Shown here: positions 8,834 through 18,400 of the stretch, piece after piece
Layout of the letters: each line of letters starts with the position of its first letter
How positions within the stretch are numbered: position 1 is the stretch's first letter
Origin: Streptomyces sp. GSL17-111
GTDB taxonomy: Bacteria; Actinomycetota; Actinomycetes; Streptomycetales; Streptomycetaceae
Length of the DNA stretch: 64,000 nt
Reading direction: 5' to 3'
NCBI RefSeq assembly: GCF_037911585.1
Contig: NZ_JBAJNS010000001.1
Span: forward strand, 190,001-254,000
Position numbers and translations under genes: made by a program
The notes under the pieces: model-generated
What the model was told of the DNA's origin: nothing
Seen by the model: the letters and a program-made list of their open reading frames with translations, nothing else
Databases searched by the model: none

Positions 8834-9274
8834 TCACCCTCCGCCGGGCAGGTCGGACCGGGGAGCGGTGCCGAGGTGGACGCCGACCCGCTTGACCAGG
8901 AGTGTCATCTCGTAGGCGATCAGGCCCACGTCACCGTCGGCGTCGGCGAGGACGGCGAGGCAGCTCCCGTCCCCGGCGGCGGTGACGAAGAGGAACGCGT
9001 CCTCCAGTTCGATGACGGTCTGCCGGACGCCGCCGACCCCGAAGTGCCGGCCGACGCCCCGCGCCAGACTGTGGAATCCGGAGGCGACCGCCGCCAGGTG
9101 CTCCCCGTCCTCCCGGGAGAGGTCCTGCGAGGCCCCCCGGGGGAGGCCGTCGCCGGAGAGGACCAGCGCCTTGCGGATGCTGCCGATCCGTCCGACGAGG
9201 TCGTCGAGCAGCCAGTTCAGGTCGTCGCCGCCCTGGCCGCCGGCGTGGTGGGCATGGGCATGCGGTGCGGTCAT
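8834..9274 (-). CDS. cvnB: Conservon roadblock/LC7 protein CvnB
   Basis: This 146-residue roadblock/LC7 protein is the presumed regulator or GAP-like partner of CvnD. DDLNWLLDDLVGRIGSIRKALVLSGDGLP is the classic family opening, followed by the AVASGFHSLARG helix and ELEDAFLFVTAAGDGSCLAVL strands. A short His-rich leader (MTAPHAHAHHAGG) precedes the fold. Its ATG overlaps the cvnA stop as ATGA, which indicates translational coupling. Confidence 0.95.
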   Translation of the reverse strand: MTAPHAHAHHAGGQGGDDLNWLLDDLVGRIGSIRKALVLSGDGLPRGASQDLSREDGEHLAAVASGFHSLARGVGRHFGVGGVRQTVIELEDAFLFVTAAGDGSCLAVLADADGDVGLIAYEMTLLVKRVGVHLGTAPRSDLPGGG

Positions 9275-12027
9275 CGACCGACCCCCTCCGGTGTGGTTCC
9301 GTCGTTGTGCTCGCGTCCGCGCCGCCAGCCGCGCTGGAGCGCCGCCATCCGGTCGCGGACCTCGTCGGCGTCCCGGTCCGTGGCGGGCCCTGCCGGGTCG
9401 CCGGAAGGTCCGGGGGCGGTGGTGGGCACGGAACGGCCGGGCTCCCGGCCATCGTGCCGGGGCTGCGCGGCGGGTGCGGTCCGACGCCGTCGGGGCAGCC
9501 CGTCGGCGGTGGTCGGGCGGGACCCGTCGGAGGGGGCGCCGTCCGGGGCGGGTCCGCCGGAGGGCGCCCGGTCCTCGGGCGGGCCCACCGGGCGGAGCCC
9601 GCCGGGCGCCGGCTGCGCGGCCGGGTCACGGGCGTCCTCCGCCGGCGAACGCGGGTGCTGCCGATCGGCCACGGGACGCCCGTGGTCGGAGACCAGGACG
9701 GGGCGGCCGGAGGCACCGGGGCGGCGGCGCGGCAGGCCCGGGGGCCCGCCCGGGCCCGGGGGCTCATCGGGGCCACCGGCGTCCGTTTCCGTCCGCTCGT
9801 CCCGCGGTGCCTCGGCGCCGCCGGTCGCCCCCTCGGCGTGAGGGCGGTCCGCGCCCTTCTCGGCGCGTTCGTTGAGTGCGTGGAAGATGCTGCCGATGCC
9901 GTGCGCCGGGGTGTCGGTCGTGGCCGGGCCGGCCAGCGCGTCCAGGTCCAGCGGCCCGTCCAGTTCGACGGGCCGCCCCCGGCCGTGCAGACCGGGAGTG
10001 CCCTGCGGACGGCGGCCCACTCCGAGGGCGGCTGCGAGGTCGCGCCGCGGCGCGGACGGCACCCGCGTGAGCGTGTGCTCGTCGGCGTCCGCGGGGCCGG
10101 TGCGGCGTGCGCCGTCGAGCTCGGGCTCCCCGCGCCCCTCCGACTCGTTCAGCACCGCGCCGGGTATGAGGACCACGGCGGTGGTGCCGCCGTAGGGCGA
10201 GGGCTGGAGCGAGACCCGCACCGCCTGGCGTTGCGCCAGGCGGGAGACGACGAACAGGCCGAGGCGGTCGGTGTCGGACAGTTCGAACTCCGGTGTCTCC
10301 GCGAGCCGCAGGTTCGCCTCCAGGAGCGCTTCGGGCGTCATGCCGAGGCCGCGATCGTGGATCTCCAGCGTGAACCCGTTGGCGACGCGCTGCCCCCGGA
10401 CCTGCACGGCGGTGTGCGGCGGGGAGAACGAGGTGGCGTTCTCCAGCAGTTCGGCGACCAGGTGCGTGAGGTCGGCCACCGCCGGGCCGTCCACGGCGAG
10501 TTCGGGCAGGCGGCGGATCTCGATGCGCTCGTAGTCCTCGACCTCGGCCACCGCGGCGCGCACGACGTCCATGAGCCGCACCGGCTTGCGCCACTGCCGG
10601 GAGGGCGCGGCGCCGGAGAGGATCACCAGGCCCTCGGCGTGCCGCCGCATCCGGGTGGTGAGGTGGTCCAGCCGGAAGAGGTCGGCGAGTTCGTCGGCGT
10701 CCTCGGTGCGGCGTTCCATCGTGTCCAGGAGCGCGAGTTGCCGGTGCAGGAGGACCTGGCTGCGGCGGGCGAGGTTGACGAAGACCTCCGAGACACCACG
10801 GCGCAGTTCGGCCTGCTTGACGGCGGCCTCGACGGCGGCCCGCTGGAGGGTGTTGAGTGCCTGCCCCGCCTGACCGATCTCGTCGGAGCCGTATTCCAGA
10901 CGCGGTGCCTCGGTCTCGACGTCCACCTGCTCCCCCGCCGCCAACCGTCGCATGACGCCCGGCAGCCGCACCCCGGAGACCTCGTGGGCCTCCCGCCGAA
11001 GGGTGCCCAGGTCGCGCACGAGCCGGCGGCCGATGCGGAAGGAGACGACGACGGAGAGCAGCACGCCGCAGAAGCCGAGGACGCCCGCGATCCCGGCCTC
11101 CAGGAGTACGTGCACGGCGGCCGGCTCCACCCGCTCCGCGTAGCGCTCGGCGGCCTTCTGGTCCATCCGCTCCAGGTCGTCGAGGACGGTGCCGGCGGCG
11201 GCGTCCCAGCGTTCGGCGTTGACGGCGTCCAGCGCGCCACCGGGACCGGCGTCGATGGCCGCGTTCTCCAGTCCGGTCAGCGTCGTCCCGGCCGGGCCCG
11301 CCCAGTACTCGCTGTACAGGCGCCGGTCCTCGTCGGGGAGGATGGCCAGGTTGTTGCCGTACGTCATGTCGCGCTCGGCCACGCGGTCGGACAGGGCCCG
11401 CAGTTCGGCCTGGGTGATCCGGCCGGCCGCGAGCGCGGCGGCCATCAGGGCGTCCTCCCGGGCGACGAGTTCCCTGGCCCGGCTGAGGGCGACCAGCGCA
11501 CGGCCCTCGCGGTCCAGTTCGCCGTCATGCAGGGAGTGCAGGGTGATCAGCAGGGCGTGGCAGGGGTCGACGATGGAGTTGTAGGAGGCGTAGGCGCTCT
11601 CGCGGGTGGCGGTGTTGCGCTCCACCTGACCGCGCAGGGAGCCCAGTCGGTCCAACTCGGTCAGCAGCGCGTCGAGCCGCTCGCGGGCGTCGTGGGAGAG
11701 GTCCTCGCGCACCTCGGAGGACCGCTCGCGCAGCCGGCCGACGGCGGCGTCCGTATCGCCCTGCCGCCGCTCCAGCCGGGCGAGCGCGTCGGAACGCCGG
11801 GGGTCCGCGAGGTGCACGAGGACCTGCCGACGCTCCTCCTGGACGGCCTGGACGGTGTCCGCGGCGGGGCGGCCGAGTTCGGTGATGAGCCGCGAGCTGT
11901 CCAGGAGGCGCTTGGCGTCACTGCCGGTGTGGTAGGTGGCGAAGGCCCAGATGGACACGAGCGTCACCAGGGGCACGAGCATCAGCGCCACGATCTTCCG
12001 GCGGATGCTGCTCCCGCGAAAGCGCAT
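9271..12027 (-). CDS. cvnA: Conservon sensor histidine kinase-like protein CvnA (NIT domain)
   Basis: This 918-residue membrane sensor starts at ATG 12027, with GGGGAGG directly upstream. It has a membrane segment at about residues 13-32 and an extracellular nitrate/nitrite-sensing-type helical domain to about 320. A second membrane segment (GIAGVLGFCGVLLSVVVSFRIG) leads into a HAMP-like region. The HATPase domain has its N-box at VAELLENATSFSPPHT and a G-box at HDRGLGMTP. The C-terminal 250 residues are Pro/Gly/Arg-rich and probably disordered. A canonical DHp H-box is not evident, as is usual for CvnA proteins. It heads the operon cvnA-B-C-D. Confidence 0.93.
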   Translation of the reverse strand: MRFRGSSIRRKIVALMLVPLVTLVSIWAFATYHTGSDAKRLLDSSRLITELGRPAADTVQAVQEERRQVLVHLADPRRSDALARLERRQGDTDAAVGRLRERSSEVREDLSHDARERLDALLTELDRLGSLRGQVERNTATRESAYASYNSIVDPCHALLITLHSLHDGELDREGRALVALSRARELVAREDALMAAALAAGRITQAELRALSDRVAERDMTYGNNLAILPDEDRRLYSEYWAGPAGTTLTGLENAAIDAGPGGALDAVNAERWDAAAGTVLDDLERMDQKAAERYAERVEPAAVHVLLEAGIAGVLGFCGVLLSVVVSFRIGRRLVRDLGTLRREAHEVSGVRLPGVMRRLAAGEQVDVETEAPRLEYGSDEIGQAGQALNTLQRAAVEAAVKQAELRRGVSEVFVNLARRSQVLLHRQLALLDTMERRTEDADELADLFRLDHLTTRMRRHAEGLVILSGAAPSRQWRKPVRLMDVVRAAVAEVEDYERIEIRRLPELAVDGPAVADLTHLVAELLENATSFSPPHTAVQVRGQRVANGFTLEIHDRGLGMTPEALLEANLRLAETPEFELSDTDRLGLFVVSRLAQRQAVRVSLQPSPYGGTTAVVLIPGAVLNESEGRGEPELDGARRTGPADADEHTLTRVPSAPRRDLAAALGVGRRPQGTPGLHGRGRPVELDGPLDLDALAGPATTDTPAHGIGSIFHALNERAEKGADRPHAEGATGGAEAPRDERTETDAGGPDEPPGPGGPPGLPRRRPGASGRPVLVSDHGRPVADRQHPRSPAEDARDPAAQPAPGGLRPVGPPEDRAPSGGPAPDGAPSDGSRPTTADGLPRRRRTAPAAQPRHDGREPGRSVPTTAPGPSGDPAGPATDRDADEVRDRMAALQRGWRRGREHNDGTTPEGVGR

Positions 12028-12351
12028 GGCCTCCCCTACGTCGACACCGTCCGTACGCGACACTGGCGTTGCATCCCGGCCCGTCCGCCCGTCGCGGCGG
12101 CCCCGGCCCCTGCGGCGTTCCTCGGCCACCCGGGCCGCTTCCGGCCTTCCGGGGACGTGCCACCGGTGAACGGCGTGAGCCTACTACTGCGATGTGGGGA
12201 ACTCGTAGAGGAGTCCGAGCCATGGAACGGACGATCGGAAGAGAACCGTCCGGATGTTTCGGGCCATCATGGGATATCGCGGCCCCGTTGTGGTAGAGCA
12301 CATGCTGATCCGGACGCCGGTTCCGCCGGCGCACGAGGAGGGGAACGGTCC
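12028..12351. other. Intergenic region between cvnA and the small membrane protein
   Basis: This 324-bp gap lies between divergent genes. It must hold the promoter of the conservon (minus) and probably that of the small gene (plus). A TAGGCT on the minus strand near 12180 could be a -10 element but lacks a good -35. I see no repeat or RNA gene. Confidence 0.4.
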
Positions 12352-12645
12352 ATGTACGACAAGCCGCGGCTGCCCGACCCGGTGCGGGCCGCCGCCGTAC
12401 GCGCGGTCATCGTCACCGCGCTCGTGCTGGTCATCGTGCTGGTCGCGGTGCTCAGCGCCGTCGCCGGTGTGTGGTTGGCGTTCCCCGCCGTCCTGTGCGC
12501 CCTCGGCGGCGCGGTGGTGGCGACCTGGGCCGTACTGGACGTGTGGGTGACACGCCAGGTGTGGGTCCAGCGGCACGGTGTGCTTTCCGAACCGAGCAGC
12601 GTGGCGCGGGAGAAGCTCCTGCGCCGCCGCTCCGGCGCGGGGTGA
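12352..12645 (+). CDS. Small two-helix membrane protein
   Basis: This 97-residue protein has two hydrophobic segments: AVIVTALVLVIVLVAVLSAVAGVWL at about residues 17-41 and LCALGGAVVATWAVLDVW next. A basic C-terminal tail (REKLLRRRSG) is probably cytoplasmic. GAGGAGGGG lies about 8 bp before ATG 12352. I recognise no functional family. It is convergent with the SMC-like gene and ends inside a long terminator hairpin. Third-position G+C and the strong ribosome site support it as real. Confidence 0.78.
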   Translation: MYDKPRLPDPVRAAAVRAVIVTALVLVIVLVAVLSAVAGVWLAFPAVLCALGGAVVATWAVLDVWVTRQVWVQRHGVLSEPSSVAREKLLRRRSGAG

Positions 12646-12682
12646 GGGAGCGGGCCGGCATGGCGAGCGGCCCGCGTCCCTC
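12644..12682. terminator. Strong bidirectional terminator hairpin
   Basis: GAGGGAGCGGGCCG (12644-12657) pairs with 12668-12682 in a 14-bp stem with one bulged base and a 10-base loop. It lies between the small membrane protein (plus) and the SMC-like gene (minus) and overlaps the plus-strand stop codon. Confidence 0.75.
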
Positions 12683-12701
12683 GTGATCCGTAGCCCGTCC
12701 G

Positions 12702-15700
12702 TCAGGAGTCCTGCGGAGAACTCGGTGACGGCGCAGGGACGTTGACCTGTGCGGGAATTCCGGACGACGCCGCGGGCCGGCCCGCCCCGGGGCTCTCGGC
12801 GGGGGGACGGCGGTACACACGGGTGGCCGTGATCTCGCCGTGGACGGCTTCGGCGTCCTCCTCGGTGCGCGGCAGTCCGGGGCGCAGGTGCTCCTCGACG
12901 CTGATGTACTTCAGCCCCGCACGCAGGTCGGCGTCGTTGCGCAGCCGGATCACCAGGGGGAACTCGGCGAGCGCCGTGGTGTCGAACAGGCCGGTGGTGT
13001 AGAGCAGTTGCACACCGAGCGCGTCGGCCACGGCGCGTTGGAGCTCCAGGAGGTAGGTGGCGTTGGCCCGGCCGATGGGGTTGTCGAGGAAGAGGGTGCC
13101 GGCGTGCCGGTGCTTGTCCCTGCCCCGGTCGTTGCTGCGCAGAGCCGCCATCGTGCAGTAGAGGGCGATGGCGGCGGTGAGCAGCTGCCCGCCGGAGAAG
13201 ACGTCGCCCATCTGGCCCACCGGGACGCGCTCGGCCCGCAGGACGGCGTCGGGCTTCAGGATCTCCACGCTCACGCCCCTGGGCGCCAGCGCGGCCTGCA
13301 CCCCGCGCAGCAGCAGCGTCATGCCGTCCCGGCGCAGGTCGGTGTTCTTGCGGACGGCGGCGCGGGTGGCCTCGTCGATGACCTCGCCGAGGCGTTCGGT
13401 GAGCGTCGCCTGGTCCGGGTCGTCGAAGCGGATCCGCAGGAACTCCTGACCGGACCACTCGCCGAGCCCTTCGGGCAGCCGGGAGAGCCGCTGGGCCGAG
13501 CGCAGGGTGGCCAGGGCCGACTCTGTCAGCCCGCGCAGCCGGTCGACGATGCTGTCGCGGTTGCGTTCCAGCTGCTCCAGCTCATCGGTGAGGACGCGCA
13601 GCCTGGGGGCGAACGCCTCCGCCCAGGCTGCGGCGTGGTCGGGCAGGGCGGCGGCCGGGAGCTCCCGGATCTGCTGGCGGGCGGGGGTGCGCACGGCTTC
13701 GTACCGGGCCGCGTTGGCGTGCCGCACGAGGATGTCGCCCGCCTCGCGCAGCGCCGTCTCGGCCGCCGACAGGTCGGCCGCGCAGCCGCGCAGGGAGCGG
13801 CGGGTCTCGGCGGCCGCCTGCCGGGCCTCGGCGGGGGTGCCGGGGTAGGGCTCCGGTGGCGTTCCGTCGACGTCGACGGGCGCCGGGTCGCGCAGGAGGT
13901 CGCGCAGGAGCGCGGCGGTCTCCTCGAAGGCGCCCGCCGCGTCCTCCGCCGCGCGGCGGGCGTGGAGGAGGTCCTCGTGGGCCGCCCGCGCGGCCTCCAG
14001 CGCGTCGGCGCGGGAGGCCAGGTCGGTGGTGGCGGTGCGCAGGAGCGCCTGGGCCTCCTCGGCGGTGCCGGGCCGCTGCTCCTCGGGCAGGTCGGTGTGG
14101 ACGGCGCCCTCGGGCGGGGCGAGCCGTTCGGCCTCGCCCCGCAGCCGGCCGAGCTGTTCGCTCGCGTCGGCGGCGCGCGACTCCAGGAGCTGGACGGCCT
14201 GTTCGGCCCGCGAGGCGGCGGCCTGGCGGGAGGGGCCGTCCGCGCCGTCGGACGTCCGGAGCAACTGGGCGGCTCGGGTGCGGACCTTGTTGGTCAGGCG
14301 TTCCAGCTCCGCGAGGGCGGCGCTCTCGTCCCCCTCGGCGCGGGCCTGTTCGGCGCGCAGGTCGGCACCCACGCCGACCTTCTCGTAGAGCCGGGAGGCG
14401 GAGCGGTACGCCTCACGCCGCGCGGGCAGGGACGTCGCGAAGTCCCCGCCGTCGTCCGGCGCCTCGGCAGCGGACTGCTCGTCGGTGGCGGGCGGCTCGT
14501 CGGTGACACCGGCGATCTCGGCCCGCTCGGCCCGCAGGGCCCGGGCGGTGCGGTGTGCGTCGTCGGCGGCGCGCTGGGCGGCCCGGCGGTCCTCGTCGGC
14601 GGCGCGGGCCCGTTCGAGGCAGGTGGCGGCGCGGCCCTCGGCGTCGGCGGCGTCATCGGCCAGCTCGCGCAGCCGCGCCTGCCAGGCGGAGCGCTCCCGC
14701 AGCCGGAAGGCGAGACCGGCGAGGGCGTCGGCGCAGCGGCGGGCACGGGCGGCGTCCTCCTGCCGCTGCTCCCGTACGGCTGCGGTCTCCGCCGCGGCCC
14801 GCTGCGCCTCCTCCCGGTCGGCGGCGGTACGGGTGTGGTGGTCCACGGCCTCGTCGGCGGCCTCGCGGGCGGACTCGGCGGCGGCGGTGAGCTCCGCGAG
14901 GTGCCCGGTGGGGCAGCCGGTGCGCCAGGACGCCAGCCGCGCGGCGAGCGCCCGGTCCTCGGAGAGCCGGTCGGCCAGGGCGCGGATCTCCGCGTCCCGC
15001 CCGGCCGCGCGCTCGCGCAGGACGTGCCGTTCCCCGTCCGCCGCGCCCTCGTCGTGCATCGCCGGGTTGGGCGGTACGAGGAAGACACCGCGACCGTCCC
15101 CGTCCGGGCCGGCGGGGGTGGGGGCGAGGAGGGCCGCCGCCGTCCCCACGGCCACCGCGGAGCGGGGCAGCAGTGCCGCGTCGGCCAGGACCTCGCGGGC
15201 CCGGGCGTGACTGTCCTCGTCGGTGATGACGACGCCGTCGACGAGTTCGGGCCGGGCGGCGAGCACGGCCGCGTGGTCGGCGGGCGCGACGGCCTGGGCG
15301 AGGTATCGCCAGCCGGGCAGCGCCGGAACGCCGTGCTCGCCGAGGAACTCCACGGTGGCCAGGACGTCGGGGCCGGGCGGCAGGAGGCCGCCGTCCCCGA
15401 GCGCGGCCAGGATGCGCGCGTCGTCGGCGGCGGCGGTGCGCAGGTCGAACAGCCGCCGCTCGGCCTCGGTGACGCGCTGCTCCAGCAGTTCCCCGAGCGG
15501 GTCGGCTGCCCGGTCCAGCTCCAGGGCGGACAACGGGTCCTGCGCTTCGAGCAGTTCGATGACGCGGGGTTCGGCGCCCAGCGTCTCGGCGGTCGCCCGC
15601 TCGGCCGCGCAGGCGGCTTCGGCCGACCGCGCGGCGTCGGCGGCCCGGGCGGCGGCCAGCTCCGCCCGGCTCAGGGCGGCGGCGGTCTCCCGCTCCCGTT

Positions 15701-17378
15701 CGGCGGCCGCGCGGGCCGCCTGTCGGGCCGCGTCCCAGGCGGCCGTCGCCTCCCGCTCGGCGTCATCGGCCGCCAGCGCGGCACGGGCCGGGTCGGTGTC
15801 GGGCGCGGCGTTCGGCAGCCAGCCCGCACGCAGCGCCTCGGCGGTCTCCCGCTCGACCTCGACCAGCCGTTCGCGCAGGTGATCGCTCTCGCTGCGGGCC
15901 CGCTGGGCCTCGGTGGCGGCGGTGGTCGCCTCGCGGTGGGCGGCCTCGGCCTCCCGCTGGAGGGCGGCGGACCGCTCCTCACCGGTGGCGGCCTGCTCCT
16001 CGGCGTCGGCGGCGGCGGCGTGCAGGGCGCGTACCAGGGCGTGGGCGGCCTTCGAGCGGGCGGCGAGGGCGGGGGCGGCGTCCCGTTCCGCGTCCTGGAT
16101 GGCCGCTGCCGCACGCGCCGCGCGGTCGGCCGCGGCGCGGTGCCGGAGCACCGTCTCGGCGGCCTGCCAGGCGGCGTACAGGGTGCGGGCCTCGGTGAGT
16201 TCGCGGCGCTGGGCGGCGGCCGCCTTCTCGCCGGCGGCCAGAGCCAGCGAGGCGTGCCGGTAGGCCAGTTCGGCGGCGACGTCCGCGGCTCGGGTGCGGC
16301 ACCGCTCGGCGTCGGCGACGGCGCGGGCCGCCTGCTCGGTGCGGTCGGCGAGCTCGGCGGCGTTGCCCCGCTCGCGCACGCCGCGTGCGGTGAGCCGGGC
16401 GGCCAGGGTGCGGGTGCGGCGTTCGGCACCGGCGTGCACGGCGCGGCTGCGGTCGCGCTGTTCGGCGGAGTCGGCGATGCGGCGCAGGAGGTCGAGCGAC
16501 CCGGCGGTGAAGTCGCGTTCCGCGGTGAGCTCGGCGCGGCGGCCCAGTTTGTGGGCGAAGCCGTGGACGAGGTCGGCCAGACCGTCGGTGTCGCGGGTGT
16601 CGGTGACGGCGCGCAGCAGCAGGTCGGTGAAGTCCGAGTCGTTCTTGACGGAGAACAGGCCGGCCGCCTCGCCCTCGTCGGCGTTCATCTCCCGCTGGTA
16701 GCGGAACAGCTCCGGGTCGAGGCCGAGGGCGCCGAGGTGCTCCTTCCAGCGGTCGTGGATCTCCTCCCAGACGACGTCCAGGTTCGGGTAGGCCTTGCCG
16801 GTCTCGGTGAGGACGTCCCGGAAGCCCTTCATGGTGCGTCGGCGGCCCCGGGCCCCCGAGGCGCCCTCGGTGGGCCGCAGGGCCGTGGACTCGGCGACGG
16901 GGAGCGAGTCGAGCGTCATGCCGGGGCCGGGGCGGAAGGAGTACCAGGCCTCGGCGAACTTGCGCGGGTCACCGGAGACCTGACGCCCGCGCCACTCGCT
17001 GACCTTGCCGACGACGACGCTCTCGCCGGTGAGCGTGTGCTGCCACTCCAGGGCGACGTGCCCGGTGTCGTCGGCGAGCAGGAACTTGCGCAGCACCCCG
17101 GAGCTGGCCCCACCCAGGGTGTTGCGGTGCCCGGGCAGCATCACCGAGAAGATGAGCTTCAGCAGCACCGACTTGCCACCGCCGTTCTCCAGGAACAGCA
17201 CGCCGGCGGGGGCGGGGCGGCGGGGCGGGCCGGTGGGCTCGTCCTCGAAGAAGTCCGCCTGCGCGGGGGCCGGGGTGGGCACCGGCTCGCCGACGCCGCG
17301 CAGGTCCAGCACGGTGTCGGCGTAGCGAGCACCGGCCGGGCCGATGGAGTACAGGCGGATGCGGGACAGCTCGTACAT
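12702..17378 (-). CDS. SMC/MukB-like coiled-coil ATPase
   Basis: This 1558-residue SMC-like protein is probably the motor of a condensin-type complex. The N-terminal head holds a P-loop LENGGGKSVLLKL at about residues 62-74; the usual first Gly of GxxxxGKS is Leu. Ala/Glu/Arg-rich coiled coil runs from about 290 to 600. A globular hinge-like insert (about 600-775) contains EFLGEHGVPALPGW and VVITDEDSHARA, and coiled coil resumes to about 1330. The C-terminal head has the signature FSGGQ at about 1395 and a Walker-B-like TLFLDNPIGRAN at about 1430, where Asn replaces the usual Glu. A disordered Pro/Ser tail ends it. It follows the MukE-like gene by 94 bp. It is too long and too different at its N-terminus for Smc itself. 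Confidence 0.8.
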   Translation of the reverse strand: MYELSRIRLYSIGPAGARYADTVLDLRGVGEPVPTPAPAQADFFEDEPTGPPRRPAPAGVLFLENGGGKSVLLKLIFSVMLPGHRNTLGGASSGVLRKFLLADDTGHVALEWQHTLTGESVVVGKVSEWRGRQVSGDPRKFAEAWYSFRPGPGMTLDSLPVAESTALRPTEGASGARGRRRTMKGFRDVLTETGKAYPNLDVVWEEIHDRWKEHLGALGLDPELFRYQREMNADEGEAAGLFSVKNDSDFTDLLLRAVTDTRDTDGLADLVHGFAHKLGRRAELTAERDFTAGSLDLLRRIADSAEQRDRSRAVHAGAERRTRTLAARLTARGVRERGNAAELADRTEQAARAVADAERCRTRAADVAAELAYRHASLALAAGEKAAAAQRRELTEARTLYAAWQAAETVLRHRAAADRAARAAAAIQDAERDAAPALAARSKAAHALVRALHAAAADAEEQAATGEERSAALQREAEAAHREATTAATEAQRARSESDHLRERLVEVERETAEALRAGWLPNAAPDTDPARAALAADDAEREATAAWDAARQAARAAAERERETAAALSRAELAAARAADAARSAEAACAAERATAETLGAEPRVIELLEAQDPLSALELDRAADPLGELLEQRVTEAERRLFDLRTAAADDARILAALGDGGLLPPGPDVLATVEFLGEHGVPALPGWRYLAQAVAPADHAAVLAARPELVDGVVITDEDSHARAREVLADAALLPRSAVAVGTAAALLAPTPAGPDGDGRGVFLVPPNPAMHDEGAADGERHVLRERAAGRDAEIRALADRLSEDRALAARLASWRTGCPTGHLAELTAAAESAREAADEAVDHHTRTAADREEAQRAAAETAAVREQRQEDAARARRCADALAGLAFRLRERSAWQARLRELADDAADAEGRAATCLERARAADEDRRAAQRAADDAHRTARALRAERAEIAGVTDEPPATDEQSAAEAPDDGGDFATSLPARREAYRSASRLYEKVGVGADLRAEQARAEGDESAALAELERLTNKVRTRAAQLLRTSDGADGPSRQAAASRAEQAVQLLESRAADASEQLGRLRGEAERLAPPEGAVHTDLPEEQRPGTAEEAQALLRTATTDLASRADALEAARAAHEDLLHARRAAEDAAGAFEETAALLRDLLRDPAPVDVDGTPPEPYPGTPAEARQAAAETRRSLRGCAADLSAAETALREAGDILVRHANAARYEAVRTPARQQIRELPAAALPDHAAAWAEAFAPRLRVLTDELEQLERNRDSIVDRLRGLTESALATLRSAQRLSRLPEGLGEWSGQEFLRIRFDDPDQATLTERLGEVIDEATRAAVRKNTDLRRDGMTLLLRGVQAALAPRGVSVEILKPDAVLRAERVPVGQMGDVFSGGQLLTAAIALYCTMAALRSNDRGRDKHRHAGTLFLDNPIGRANATYLLELQRAVADALGVQLLYTTGLFDTTALAEFPLVIRLRNDADLRAGLKYISVEEHLRPGLPRTEEDAEAVHGEITATRVYRRPPAESPGAGRPAASSGIPAQVNVPAPSPSSPQDS

Positions 17379-17472
17379 GAGGGGGCGGACTCTCGTTGCG
17401 GCGTGGTCGGCGGGGTGCGGATGTCGGTGGGGCGGGCGTCGGCCGGGCGGACGTCGGGCAGGGCGTGTGACG

Positions 17473-18348
17473 TCAGGCGTGGAAGGGGAGGCCCGCTCCG
17501 TCGGCCAGCTCGGCCTCCGGGTCCTCGACCGGGGGGAGGAGGGTTCCGGTGCCGTCGCTGACGGGGACGACGCCGAGCTCCAGCAGCTCGGTCAGGGCGG
17601 CGCTGCCCGCCATGTCGCGCACCTGGAGCTGGTAGCGGGCGGTCGTGCGGAACGTGCCGCCCGAATCGTCGCCGGTGCGCTGGAGGAAGCCGGAGTCGAC
17701 GAGGAAGGCGACCGCCTTGCCGACGATGCCGGTGGTGGAGCCGGCCAGGCGGCGGGCGTCCTTGGTGGCCCCGGTGGCGCTGCGCCGGGCGTAGACGCGC
17801 CAGGCGGCCTCCAGGCCGGGGGCGTCGGTGGCGGGGTCGGTGTTCTCGCCCTGCTCCTCGGCCCGCTCCTCCAGTCGGCGGCAGGCCTGGCGGACGAAGG
17901 CGTCCACGCCGTTGACGGAGACCCGGCCGATGTAGCCGTCGTCCGCCAGGTCCTCGGGGCGCGGGAAGGCCAGGGCGGCGACGGCGAGGTGAGCCAGGCC
18001 GTGCAGGAAGCGGTCGGTGGCGTCGGTGGCGGCACGACGCGCGTAGTCGCCCATGCGGACGGCGAAGACCGAGTCCTCGGCGGCGGTGACGGCCATGCCG
18101 GCCCGCGCGGACACCTCCAGGACGACGAGGCCGAGCCCGGCGGCGACGGCGTCGGTGAGCCGGGCGAAGCCCGGGTCGTCCCGGTGACGGCGCAGCAGTT
18201 CGGCGTAGTCGGCGTCGCGGGCCGGGACCAGCTTGGGCTGGAGACCGAAGGCGACCAGCCGGGCGGCGTCCGCGGCGTCGGCCGGGGTGAGGGCGGCGGG
18301 CCCGTCCTGGGGGCCGCGCGGGGCGGCCTCGGTGCCGGTGTCGGTCAC
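17473..18348 (-). CDS. MukE/JetB-like subunit of the SMC-like complex
   Basis: This 291-residue, mostly helical protein has two winged-helix-like regions, for example TTGIVGKAVAFLVDSGFLQRTGDDSGGTFRTTARYQLQVRD split over about residues 205-245. Size, position and fold pattern fit a MukE/JetB-type (DUF4194-like) partner that clamps kleisin to the SMC head. GTG 18348 has GAGGAG about 8 bp upstream. It lies 52 bp after the kleisin-like gene and 94 bp before the SMC-like gene on the same strand. The family assignment is inference from gene order and fold pattern; sequence similarity to enterobacterial MukE is not obvious by eye. Confidence 0.62.
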   Translation of the reverse strand: MTDTGTEAAPRGPQDGPAALTPADAADAARLVAFGLQPKLVPARDADYAELLRRHRDDPGFARLTDAVAAGLGLVVLEVSARAGMAVTAAEDSVFAVRMGDYARRAATDATDRFLHGLAHLAVAALAFPRPEDLADDGYIGRVSVNGVDAFVRQACRRLEERAEEQGENTDPATDAPGLEAAWRVYARRSATGATKDARRLAGSTTGIVGKAVAFLVDSGFLQRTGDDSGGTFRTTARYQLQVRDMAGSAALTELLELGVVPVSDGTGTLLPPVEDPEAELADGAGLPFHA

Positions 18349-18400
18349 GGCAGGGGCTCCTCGGGGGTGGTGCGGTCGAGCGGAGTGACGGGTGTGGGGT

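Noticed and set aside
12840..17561. A plus-strand open frame of about 1570 codons opposite the SMC-like gene
   Set aside because: Antisense shadow caused by third-position G+C bias; it has no ribosome site and no family resemblance.
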